DNA of 64,000 nucleotides from Cercospora beticola (Eukaryota; Ascomycota; Dothideomycetes; Mycosphaerellales; Mycosphaerellaceae): the NCBI RefSeq assembly GCF_033473495.1, contig NC_088939.1:1612001-1676000 (forward strand), read 5' to 3'. Position 1 is the first letter of the stretch. Each line of letters starts with the position of its first letter. Shown here in pieces: positions 1-9,452 of this stretch. The translations under genes and the position numbers were made by a program. Under the pieces are notes generated by a model. That model saw only the letters and a list, made by a program, of their open reading frames with translations, made no database searches and was not told where the DNA came from.

Positions 1-1397
1 GTCGACCATTCGACATTGCGGCTCGGGACAATCGCCGCGACCATCGCGTTTTGACCCTGGATAGTCGCAGGTACGACAGCCGAGCTGATAACTTCTTTGT
101 GGAGCTGTATGTAGCTGTGAGATTCTTCCGGCTCTACTCGATGCCCTTCGATTTTGGTCTGCTGATCGATACGTCCTAATAGTTCCATGCATCCATCAGG
201 TCTGAGAACCACCAGATCGCCAGTGCGGTACAAGCGACCTTGCCCAAAAGGGTTGGAAGCAAAGGCTTGTTTCGTCTTGTCTGGCAAGTTCAAGTAGCCG
301 TCTGCTAGCTGATCTCCACCAAGACAGAGTTCGCCCGGGACGTTAGTCGGCATGGCTTCGTAGCTTCCTGGTTGTAGAATATATGAGATTGTGCCGTCAG
401 TTGGCCAGCCTAACAGGGAGCCAGGTTTGCCCTTCGAGAGAGTTGATCGCATGCTCAATTGCGTACATTCGCTGAGTCCGTAGGCGCTGACCAGCTCGAC
501 TCTGCCCGCCCAGGTCTCGACAATGACATCGCTGATCTTCTCTCCACCCAGTGTAATGCGTTTCACAGATTTGGGCAAGTCCTCGGGCTTCAAAATGTTC
601 AAGAGGCTAGGGGTTATCTCCAATGATCGAAGGGCCAACCTTGAAATTGTTGCGCTCAGATTGACAGTAATTGATGTCTTGCTAGCCACGCATAATGTGC
701 CGCCACGTATGATTGTTCCAAGGATTGTCCGCTGAGCTGCGCTGAAGCTCGGAGAATGAAGCAGTAGACTTTTGTGGTTCATCGATGACTCGAGCAAAGG
801 CATTGCGAGCAGGCCTGTGCAAGCAGCAAAGTGCGAGACAGTTACTCCTTTCGGGTTTCCAGAAGTACCAGATGTATAGATGACGTACGCAGTGTCTGAA
901 GGTGCCTGGTAGTTAGCGTAAAACTGATCAGGACCAGCTATGCTGTCCGCCTGCAGAGAAAAGGCTTCGAATTCGATCTCATCGCACTCTCCATGCACGA
1001 ATCCCGCCGTTGTCTTGTCCACGAGCACAAATCGTGCTTTGGTGTCTTGCACGATCGTACGGTTTCGTTCCTCGGGGGCATCTGGGGACAGTAAGGTATA
1101 TGCGGCACCAGTCTTGAGAACTGCGAGCATGGCGACCACAAGGTGCGATGTGCGAGACATGTTGATAGGCACAATGCTACCTCGACCGCAGATCAACTGT
1201 GCAGCAGCTGAATTCGCCTGGCGCTCCAGCCCCCGAAAAGATATCTGACCAGTAGCTTCGCAGTCAATGGCTATGCTTTCGGGAACAAGCTCCGTTCTTT
1301 CTTGAATATGGCGATGCACGAGCATGGACTTTTGCCTGTCGGCTGCCCAATTGACGGCGCTCGCCGCGGCCATGTGTTTTGGTATAATTCGTCCCAT
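1..1397 (-). CDS. NRPS, N-terminal adenylation domain (partial, runs off left edge)
   Basis: Open frame on the minus strand from an ATG at 1397 to the left edge, absent from simple ORF lists because it does not end in the window. A-domain core motifs read in order: A3 YTSGTSGNPKGVTV (about 825-870), A5 SAYGLSECTQ, A6 GELCLGGDQLADGYL, A7 LYRTGDLV, A8 GRIDQQTKIEGHRVEPEE, then the start of the C-terminal subdomain. NRPS A domains activate an amino or aryl acid as an adenylate and load it on the next carrier domain. No condensation domain precedes it: a stop lies at 1581-1583 in this frame, and the A domain starts within about 25 residues of the ATG (a second ATG is at 1373). At the A4 position the sequence reads SPSFSAAQ, where most amino-acid A domains have F-D. 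It diverges from the enoyl reductase and is probably the core enzyme of the cluster. Later domains (T, C, KS or R) lie outside the window. Confidence 0.9.
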   Translation of the reverse strand, partial: MGRIIPKHMAAASAVNWAADRQKSMLVHRHIQERTELVPESIAIDCEATGQISFRGLERQANSAAAQLICGRGSIVPINMSRTSHLVVAMLAVLKTGAAYTLLSPDAPEERNRTIVQDTKARFVLVDKTTAGFVHGECDEIEFEAFSLQADSIAGPDQFYANYQAPSDTAYVIYTSGTSGNPKGVTVSHFAACTGLLAMPLLESSMNHKSLLLHSPSFSAAQRTILGTIIRGGTLCVASKTSITVNLSATISRLALRSLEITPSLLNILKPEDLPKSVKRITLGGEKISDVIVETWAGRVELVSAYGLSECTQLSMRSTLSKGKPGSLLGWPTDGTISYILQPGSYEAMPTNVPGELCLGGDQLADGYLNLPDKTKQAFASNPFGQGRLYRTGDLVVLRPDGCMELLGRIDQQTKIEGHRVEPEESHSYIQLHKEVISSAVVPATIQGQNAMVAAIVPSRNVEWS

Positions 1398-2143
1398 AAT
1401 CGTTGTTTTCGACTGCAAAGATGTGGTATGAGTGGCAGATGCGGATTGTTTGCTATTGAAGATGCTCAGGCACGGGATTGTCTTCTGGCATGCGAATCTA
1501 GACGGCGGCCCATCGTATGATATATGGTCATGATTTCGCTGAGCCTGTCCGCCCAACGCAGAGCTAATTGAACCTGCCCGTCAACTCTGATCCCAAATCG
1601 TATTTGCTCGGGGTGTCCGGCGGCCCAGGCTGAGCCCGTCATGACCGCTCAAGTCTAGGCAGGCGGTCCCAAGCGATAGTGGGAGCCATACCAACATGCC
1701 GAAGAGCCTTCCGGAGCGAGGCGAAGTCGATGGCTTGAGTTCAGGTCAAACATAGCCAAGCACATTGATGCCCGATTCCGTTGGTTCTCTGGATAGACAT
1801 TGAAGGAACGTGAAGCTGCGCTCACCAGGTTGCCAGCCGTTCCTGTTGCGACGTAAATCCTCAGCGCAACGCAACATTATGGCCGGTGAGTTAGAACCGG
1901 TGTGAAAGCGGGAGTCTGACCACACCGGCCTACAGGGCTCCGCGCAGGCTGTGATTAGGTCGTGTCGCCTGACTTGCGATGTGGTTCTGGTCGTAACACG
2001 CAGCTTATGACCGTCTGTCAGCGCCCTTACGACCAGAAGTGGCAAGAGCTCCGCCTCTATAAGATGCCGGGTTTCGTGACAGCTTCTTGCATGAGCAACG
2101 CCAAACCAACAAGATCTTCTTTTCGAAAGGCACTTCCAATACG
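1398..2143. other. Divergent promoter region, NRPS / enoyl reductase
   Basis: Gene-free stretch between two divergent cluster genes, so it probably holds both promoters. It contains a CGG-N5-CCG element at 1609-1619 (the type of site bound by Zn2Cys6 regulators), an ACCGGT palindrome at 1896-1901, and a related ACACCGGC just downstream. No convincing TATA box was seen. Confidence 0.5.
1609..1619. promoter_or_regulatory. Candidate Zn2Cys6 binding site CGG-N5-CCG
   Basis: CGG and CCG half-sites separated by five bases in the NRPS/enoyl-reductase divergent promoter. This is the shape of site used by many Gal4-type fungal cluster regulators. No such regulator gene is in the window, and a single match can arise by chance. 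Confidence 0.3.
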
Positions 2144-3259
2144 ATGTCCACGATTTCCCGCAAATTGCCTATGGCACAATTGATTACCCGGTCAAATGAG
2201 ACCATGGAGAACGCCGGAGTAGGCAGCCCATCAATTCGATTTCGAAAGCAGGAGTGCCTCAGCCCACGCGCTTCAGAAGTTCAAGTTCGATTCCTGATGG
2301 CGCCGATTCATCCTTTGGACAAGCTCGTCATCGGCGGCCGTTATCCCGTCAAGCCAGTCTACAAGCATATGGGCGAAGACATCCTTGGCTATGATGGTGT
2401 AGCTGAAGTTCTGGCTGTCGGACCTCAAGTCGACGACCTGTACACCGGCGACTTGGTAATACCATCTAAATTTGGGTTAGGCACGTGGCGCAATGTTGCC
2501 AGCTTACAGCGTTCTGATCTCGAAAAGATCCCTCGCGTCAAAGATCTCAGGTTCGCAGCCATACTACGTGTGTCGGTCATGCCCGCCTACTTTCTCGTTG
2601 AAGATATGGCAACGCTGCGACCTGGGGAGTACATCATTCAAAATGCCGGGACGTCTGTCATGGCTCAAATGGTGATACAATTCGCCCGCAGGCACGGTAT
2701 CAAGACAATAAATGTCATTCGAGATCGTGATCAGGCAAGTGCGATCATGATTCAGACGGCCCTGCATCAGCTTGGTGCAGACACTGTGGTTACAGAAAGC
2801 GAACTGCTCCACAATGCTGCTTCGATCCTGGAGAACAAGAAAGTCACTCTGGCGGTTGACTCAGTCTTCGGTCATTCCGGACGTGCCCTGATGAAGGCCC
2901 TGAGTGCTGGTGGAACGTACGTGCAGCTTGGCTTTCTAGGTGGTAACCAAGAGACGCTCGATCTGGAGCCCAATGACATATTTGGGAAACAAATCGTATT
3001 GCGGGCTTTCCGAGGGTCTGCGCAGCTAGCATCGCGATCCTTGGTTCAGCAGCAAGCTCTGTGCGACTGGCTCGTGCATTTATTCAATGAGGGCCAGATC
3101 CTTCTGCCGCCACTTGGTTTCACAGACGTTCCCTGGAGCGGTGAAAACGGAGCCAATGAGGTTCTGGAGGCCATCAGAGATGCACAAGTCGGCGAACTTG
3201 GTCGGAGTAAGCCAATGATTCTGTTTGAGATGCAGGAAGACTCGGTAGATAATGTGTAG
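2144..3259 (+). CDS. Enoyl reductase, MECR/Etr1 type (zinc-free MDR family)
   Basis: Intronless. The protein follows the mitochondrial trans-2-enoyl-thioester reductase family from end to end: substrate-domain motif APIHPLDKLVI, then GYDGVAEVLAVGPQV, GLGTWRNVA, the cofactor segment IIQNAGTSVMAQMVIQFA followed by TINVIRDR, and GGTYVQLGFLGG. The family reduces the C2-C3 double bond of enoyl thioesters with NADPH; Etr1/MECR does this in mitochondrial fatty-acid synthesis. Here it sits between an NRPS and a P450, so a role in the pathway is more likely than a housekeeping role. Start: ATGs at 2087, 2144 and 2171 are all in frame. Similarity begins near 2171, and 2144 is a compromise. No strong mitochondrial presequence is obvious. 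The family is solid; the substrate is unknown. Confidence 0.85.
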   Translation: MSTISRKLPMAQLITRSNETMENAGVGSPSIRFRKQECLSPRASEVQVRFLMAPIHPLDKLVIGGRYPVKPVYKHMGEDILGYDGVAEVLAVGPQVDDLYTGDLVIPSKFGLGTWRNVASLQRSDLEKIPRVKDLRFAAILRVSVMPAYFLVEDMATLRPGEYIIQNAGTSVMAQMVIQFARRHGIKTINVIRDRDQASAIMIQTALHQLGADTVVTESELLHNAASILENKKVTLAVDSVFGHSGRALMKALSAGGTYVQLGFLGGNQETLDLEPNDIFGKQIVLRAFRGSAQLASRSLVQQQALCDWLVHLFNEGQILLPPLGFTDVPWSGENGANEVLEAIRDAQVGELGRSKPMILFEMQEDSVDNV

Positions 3260-3405
3260 CAAGAAAGAATGCGCAGTTGATGTTGAAAGAAGAAGAGGAA
3301 ACGGAGGTACGGCGGGAGCGGGCCGCAAAATTGGCAGTGCAAACGCTCCATCTTGCTACAATCCTTATATCATCCTCATCCTCATCATCCTCTCTATAAT
3401 GGGTC

Positions 3406-4123
3406 TCAAGTACGCGGCACAGTCGGCGTCACCGACTTTCTCAGCGATTCCATCAATCCCTCGGGACGAATTGGCTGATCATCATCAATTCTAAGCGCCC
3501 GAATAACCCTTGCAATGAGTGCATACGTGCCCAAGATGATCAAAGTTTCGACCAACTCAGCATTTGAGAGGACCTCGAGCGCATCTCTGATCGTCTCCTC
3601 CGCATTCGTGTAGTCGACGAGCTGCTCATCTACCAGGCGGAGTATGACCCTGTCTCGCTCGGACCAAGGGCCTTCGCCATCCACAATGCTCTGGGCACTG
3701 CATCCCATGGCATCAATCTTCGCCTGTGGCATCTCGTAAAGCTCCGCCACTGGTAGATTGACATCGTATTCATACTTCGCCTTCAAGGTTGTGGCAGTGC
3801 GAAGAACAATGAGTTGCTGAGCAGCTGTCAGGTCAAGTGAGAGTCTGCTAAATGATGTGACCGCTTACCCAGTCGAGCAACTGCACGGTGCGTGCTTCGC
3901 CGTTGAAGCAGCTACCAATTACTCCAATCAGGTGCGGGAATAACCCCTCGGAATGGGCAAGCAAATGGAAAATGTTGCGCCTGAACGGCAAGACTTTCAA
4001 TTTCTCGGCAATCGCAGGTGGCGCTGTGGCAGCGTCGACATAAGGCACCAGTGATGTCTTTCTGAACGGATCGAGCTGGTCCTTTGTCGGCGCCGGGCTG
4101 CTGTATTCGGGTCCGGAAGACAT
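3406..4123 (-). CDS. Carboxymuconolactone decarboxylase-like (CMD/AhpD fold) protein
   Basis: Two exons, complement of 3406-3816 and 3869-4123, with a 52-nt intron (GTAAGC...CTCAG). Phases fit and give 221 aa. CMD-family pattern: a helical N-terminal part with HSEGLFPHLIGVIGSCFNG, then QLIVLRTATTLKAKYEYDVN, matching the family's R-E-x-L-I-L-R...A-x-Y-E-W-x-x-H stretch. The family includes decarboxylases, peroxidases (AhpD) and many uncharacterised pathway proteins. The residue where the family usually has His reads Asn here, and the AhpD CxxC pair is absent, so ordinary AhpD chemistry is unlikely. A TATA box lies 77 bp upstream of the ATG. A further in-frame ATG at 4222 lies upstream of the TATA box and is not preferred. 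Neighbours suggest a pathway role. Confidence 0.75.
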
Positions 4124-4199
4124 GATGAAAATGCTTTGTGGCTCCAAGCGTTGTGAATGGATCGTGTGAAGGTGCGGAAGACTTTCAAAAATGCAGCAC

Positions 4200-4205
4200 T
4201 TTATA
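4200..4205 (-). promoter_or_regulatory. TATA box of the CMD-like gene
   Basis: TATAAA on the minus strand, 77 bp upstream of the ATG at 4123. It supports the choice of that ATG over the upstream one at 4222. Confidence 0.5.
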
Positions 4206-4223
4206 TGGTCAGCTTGTACCACT

Positions 4224-4649
4224 CAGAAGCCGCATTATGAATCGCAGATACGACTCAAGCCAAGACACACAGCCGGAGAAGCTCGCGAGGACCGACATTA
4301 CTACTTTGAGGAAGATGCCGGTGGTATGATCTCACTTCGTATCTCGACCAACAGCTGAAATCCTTCTTCGCACAGCATTTCGCGTGGCGTTGTGGGCACA
4401 TTGTACCGGTCAAAGACTGTACGACCAACGAACGCATCTAATCGTGCAACAAGGAATGGAAGTATGGAGGCTGACAATCAGGCAAGAAGCAGCACATCGA
4501 CGAATACGGTGTCTATCACACGTTGTCACGATGGAAGTTGATTTACTCCAGTTCGCGTTCGCTGACGCATCGTCTCATCTACTGCTCGCTTTCATTCTTT
4601 TCCTTGCATATCGAAACTACCCCAAAGCTGCTTCAGAAACCAAGCCATC
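4224..4649. other. Divergent promoter region, CMD-like / P450
   Basis: Gene-free stretch between divergent genes. It has one ACCGGT palindrome at 4405-4410, the same hexamer as in the other cluster promoters. Nothing else recognised. Confidence 0.4.
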
Positions 4650-6307
4650 ATGGGCAACATGATCTCGATCATATGGCTCAGTGGCACTGTCATCGCCTTC
4701 AGCTACATTCTCTACCAGCGCTATTTCGTGACGCTTGCTAGAATTCCAGGTCCTCTCACGACAAGCTTTGGCAATTTCTGGAAGTTACGTGCTGCGTACG
4801 GTGCGGATATGCCCTTGCAGAATCTCGATCTTCATCGCCAATATGGGAGCATAGTGAGGACTGGATCATCGACAGTCTCCATCAGCGACCCAGCAGCGCT
4901 GCCAGTTATTTACGGCTTCAAGACGGTGTATGACAAGGTGCATGCTCGCGCCCCGCAAACTATGTTCGATCACGATGGCTAATGTATGCGCACAGAGTGC
5001 CTTCTACGAATTGGCAGAAGGCTGGTATCAGGGGAGACCACTGTCAAACATGATCACAACTCGATCGAAAGGTCATCACACTCATCTTCGACGTAATGCA
5101 ATGCATGCATATACAATGGCCACTGCGATGAGTCTCGAAGACACACTCGATCCCAGCATTGAACAGCTCTTACATTCACTCAAGGAGCAGTGCCGAGAGG
5201 GTAAGAAAGCAATCGATGTAGCATCTTGGTTGATGTACTTCGCTTTCGATGCAATTGGAAGACTGAACTTCTCCGAGGATCTGGGGTATCTGGCGACAGG
5301 CAGCGACATTGAGGGCCGAATCACTGGCACTGCACTGGTACTCACATACCTCTCTGTCGTTGGGCAAGCACCGTGGCTGCATAAATTCATGTTTGGCAGT
5401 GCAACTTTGCAACATCTTTTGAGTCTAGAGCAGGCCAACTCGATCCAAAATGTAAGTCATTCGAGTACCTCTCATCCGATATATAACTTATGGCTCACCG
5501 CAGCTCGCAATCGACATGGTCAAGAAACGCATCGAGAAAGGCGAGCCGAACGAGCCTAAGGACATTCTTGACTTGATGCTCATCAATGAAGGACCTGAAC
5601 CTAGCAAGCTAGCTGTCGACGAGATCATTGGACTGACCACTACCAATCTGATCGCTGCTCCAGGAACCGTGGCTATCACTCTTCGAGCGCTTCTGTATCA
5701 CCTCTGTCGCAACTCGGATGCTTACAGTTCCCTCCAAAGAGAGATCGATTGCGCCTTCGAAAGTGGAGCTCTATCGATGCCAGTCAAATACGAAACAGCA
5801 TCGAAGTTGAAATATTTGGAAGCTGCAATTACTGAGGCCCTTCGCATGCATCCAACCACTGGCCTTCTGCTGGAACGTGACGTGCCGGCAGGCGGTGCGG
5901 AGATATGCGGCCACTATCTGCCTGAAGGTACTGTAGTCGGTATCAATGCTTGGATAATGAACCGCAACGAGGATGTCTTCGGTCACGATAGCGACTCGTT
6001 CCGCCCTGAACGCTGGCTGCAAGATCCATCCCGCGTCAACGAGATGCGAAGGTGTCTTCTCTCGGTGAGTGCTACTTGCACCATTTGCAGCCCGTTTGCA
6101 TTGAAGCTGACCACGAAATAGTTTGGAGCGGGTCCGAGGACATGTGCGGGTCGCAATTTCGCAATGATGGAAATGGTCAAAGTGGTACCGGCCTTGCTGA
6201 GGAAATTTTCGTTTCGCTTGGCTGATCCAGGTAAAGAGTGGAAAGTCCGAGGACACTGGTTCACGCATCAGTCTGAGATGGACATGTTCGTCACTCCAAG
6301 GAAATAG
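4650..6307 (+). CDS. Cytochrome P450 monooxygenase (pisatin demethylase-like type)
   Basis: Four exons: 4650-4937, 4996-5451, 5504-6064 and 6122-6307. Introns are 58, 52 and 57 nt and all junctions keep frame, giving 496 aa. The first intron has a weak donor (GTGCAT), but splicing there joins VYDK to SAFYEL, as expected for the family. Features: N-terminal membrane helix (about residues 4-23), K-helix ITEALRMHP (ExxR), FRPERW, and the haem loop FGAGPRTCAGRN with the axial Cys near residue 443. P450s insert one oxygen atom into a substrate using electrons from CPR at the ER membrane. The I-helix reads LIAAPGTVAITL where A-G-x-D-T-T is normal: the acid is Gly and the second Thr is Val. It is co-directional with the efflux pump and is probably a tailoring enzyme. 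Confidence 0.93.
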
Positions 6308-7043
6308 CTGTGAGGGTACTGTATACACTGCTTTACTAGCACGATCTGTCGTTACATAGATGTCAAGCACAATCTCAATGCTGCTTTACACGGATTGTAA
6401 CCACAATCTTGTTGCTATGTCGCGCAGTCACATATTGAAGATGAGGCCGACCCAGACTTGGCTATCGATGTCCCAGTTGTCTCTAGTCGCTCTTTCGAAC
6501 ACATCTAGTCGTCAGAGCATCTCTCGCATCGCCGAGCTGAGCGACCGCGTCACGTCGAAGAGCCTGAAGAAGATCCGCTTCACCTGAATCCCGGAGAGGA
6601 TCTCGCGTTCCACCAACAGTGACAGGTTTCGTACTGCTTGGTCACGTAGCATTGAGGATTCCACATTCCAACACCGGTGAGTTTCCAATACTCTGCAATC
6701 CGTGTATTTCGACTTCACCGGTGTCGACAAGCCGTGGCAGATCCCTTTGTTGCACAAGCGGCAAGCCCGATGTCTCGGGGCGGGTAAGCCGCCAAGAAAG
6801 AAAACAAATATAGTAGAAGAGTAAATGAGGCTGAAGACGAAAGGTCCTACCTGCTGAGAAATCAGAATTCCTGCCAAAGAGCTGCGGCTGAGTGGAAGAT
6901 GGGAGAAGTCATCGTAGGTGGCTACAGGATCGATGCTGGGAGAATAAGTTGACTGCTTCGTATGTTTAAGTGCACTACAACTGCCTCGTGTTTCCGTTCT
7001 CGAGATTTCACTCACTCACTGTGCAACAAACTTCTATTTCACA
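6308..7043. other. P450 3' region and efflux-pump promoter, with a 10-bp inverted repeat
   Basis: No supported gene. A perfect 10-bp inverted repeat, ACACCGGTGA at 6671-6680 and its reverse complement at 6715-6724, lies about 320 bp upstream of the transporter ATG. Each copy contains the ACCGGT palindrome seen in the neighbouring promoters. A minus-strand ORF at 6512-7015 has no recognisable domain. Confidence 0.4.
6671..6724. repeat. Inverted pair of ACACCGGTGA in the MFS promoter
   Basis: Two exact 10-bp copies in opposite orientation with a 34-bp spacer, upstream of the DHA2 transporter. It could be a regulator site; chance is not excluded. Confidence 0.45.
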
Positions 7044-8931
7044 ATGTCTACTGCATCGCAAGAGAATGTTGACCCGCAAGGAGACGTTATGAAAGCAGAA
7101 GCCAATTCATCTTCCAGCAGCGAAAGCGCGGGAGATGCTGTCACTCATACTCGAAAGATCCGAGGCCTTCCAGTGCGTACATCATGCACCTCATATACAA
7201 CGCCACTATCAAGCTAACAACACAACAGTGGTTCCTCACCGTCGTCGCTGTCCTCTCCAGCATGCTCATGTATGCTCTTGACACAACAATCACAGCAGAC
7301 CTCGGTCCTAGCATCGTGACACAATTCGACAGCATCGAACTTCTCCCCTGGCTTTCGGTCGGATTCATGCTCGGAGGCATAGTCGTCGTTCTCCCACTTG
7401 GCAAGCTCTATGGCAAATTCAACGCAAAATGGCTCTACATCATCTCTCTGGTCATCTTCCTTGCAGCTTCGGCAATCTGTGGAGCTGCACCCAACATGGA
7501 CGCTATGATTGTCGGCAGAGTCTTCCTTGGTGCCGCCGGCAGTGGAATGTATTTCGGTGTTCTGAATTTGTTGTCTGTATATACGGAAGACAAGGAACGT
7601 CCGATTTATCTCTCACTCGTTGGATTCATCTGGGGCATCGGCACTGTTCTTGGACCTGTCGTTGGAGGAGGCTTCGACAAAGTCTCGTGGAGGTGGGCTT
7701 TCTACCTGAATTTGTTCATTGGTGGCGTGTTCGCTCCAATCTACGTCTTCTTGTTGCCGCCTTCGGATCCACAACCTGGGATGGCTACTAAAGCACGACT
7801 GAGCAATTTCGATGGGCTTGGATCCTTACTCTCAACTGGCTGCTTGCTCTGCGGCATCATGGCGATTAACTTCGGGGGCGCATTGTATAGCTGGAGCAGT
7901 GGAAGCATCATTGCTCTGTTCGTCGTTGCAGGTGTGCTTCTGATTGGCTTCAGCCTGCAACAAGTGTTCTCCTGGACGACCTCTGAGACCGAAAGAATGT
8001 TTCCAGTCCAGTTCTTCCGCAGCAAAGAAGCATGCTTGCTCTTCATCTGTGCCGCATGCTCGAACGCTGCAGGGTTCATTCCGATCTTCTATATTCCGGT
8101 CTACTTTATCTTCTCAAGAGGCGACAACGCTCTGGACGCGGCTGTCAGGCTTCTGCCACTGATCACGGTGATGAGCGCATCGATTATTGCGAACGGCTTC
8201 TTGATGAGTCGGTGGGGCTACTACATGCCGTGGTATGTGGCCGGCGCAGCACTTGCTTTGGTCGGCAACGTTCTGCTCTGTAAGTAATCTGACACCTTAC
8301 TTGGCGATGCCACAAGTGCTAACAATGATTAAAGCTTTGATCACTGCTAATACAGCAGTCGCCAATATCTATGGCTACGAAGTACTAGTAGCAATTGGAG
8401 CTGGTCTGTTCATCCAAGCTGGATACGCTGCCATACAGACCGTGGTGGAGGCTGCTGAAATGGCATATGCCATCGCGTGAGTCGATCAGCACTCTTGTTT
8501 GGATTGTCGTTGACCTTTGTCGTAGATTCATGATGCTCGCACAATTCATTGGAATCGTGTTTGGTCTTGCAGTGGCGGGCGCCGTTTTCGTCAATGTCGC
8601 CATAAGCTCGCTGCACAGGATTCTACCTGGAACGCCCAGAGCTGAGATCCAGGCAATCATTGGAGGTATGCTCGGTCTTTCCAATCGACTATACCCACGT
8701 TAAAAGGGAACAGGCACATCCTCGCACGCTCTTTCAGACATGTCAGCAGAGTTGCGCGACCAAGTCATCTCCACCATCGTCGAGAGTTTGCAAGGCGTCT
8801 TCATCGCTGCTTATGCAGCAGCGGCTGTCGCTTTGATTGCTTCTGTGTTCTTGAAGGTAAGGCGAAAGCGCGCATACTCGTGACTTCAGCTGAGCTAATC
8901 TTGTCCACAGCGAAGCAGAGCTCTGGCATAG
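7044..8931 (+). CDS. MFS efflux transporter, DHA2 (14-TMS) family
   Basis: Six exons: 7044-7172, 7229-8279, 8335-8476, 8526-8665, 8714-8856 and 8911-8931. All phases close, giving 541 aa. A Ser-rich cytosolic N-terminus of about 43 residues is followed by the membrane core. DHA2 signs are LDTTITADLGPSIV in TM1, VGRVFLGAAGSGMYFG (motif D/B area), the antiporter motif C as GIGTVLGPVVGGGF, and RWAFYLNL. The family exports drugs, toxins and metabolites by proton antiport at the plasma membrane and is a standard part of fungal secondary-metabolite clusters. The very short last exon (7 codons, KRSRALA end) is typical for this gene type. It probably exports the NRPS product; the substrate is not visible from sequence. 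Confidence 0.92.
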
Positions 8932-9452
8932 TGCCTGAAAAGGCTCAGCTACACAGTCCCCAGAGACTGCATAGAAAGGGGACTGCACAGATTCTCCGAC
9001 TCTTCTCTTTCAGCGTTTACTGGCTGGTCTTTTCCCTTCATAGACATTATAGCGCCCGATGTTGAACGTAGTTGGAAGCCAGCGTCCGGAATAGTACCGT
9101 TGCCCTGTCCTGGAATGGTCGCAGCTAAGAAGTCGTGCTTCAGGCTTGTCCATAGGGAGGCTCGGGCTGCAACGTAAATTTCGAAAGGTGATCTGCGCCT
9201 CAGTATCACCACCGGTGGGGAGGGAGGCATGCAAGCGGCAGCAGGCGGAAGCTCGCGTGCCGGGTTCAGCAATAACCACCATCATCATAGTTCTGTTAAC
9301 AAATATTGATGCGACTTGCATCGATGAATGAAAGAAGTCCCGATTCTTGATGTGAGGAAAGGCTGCACGCAAGGGTATCGATGAATTGCTATCATAGTAC
9401 TCTGCAATCAGTCAACTGTACGACCAAAAACTTTCTTCCAAAGTCCGGCGAG
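8932..9452. other. 3' intergenic region between convergent transporters
   Basis: Convergent 3' ends of the DHA2 pump and the sugar porter. No gene or repeat recognised. This is a reasonable right border for the cluster. Confidence 0.5.

Noticed and set aside
6512..7015. Minus-strand ORF of 167 codons upstream of the DHA2 transporter
   Set aside because: No domain, irregular composition, and it covers the promoter of a secure gene.
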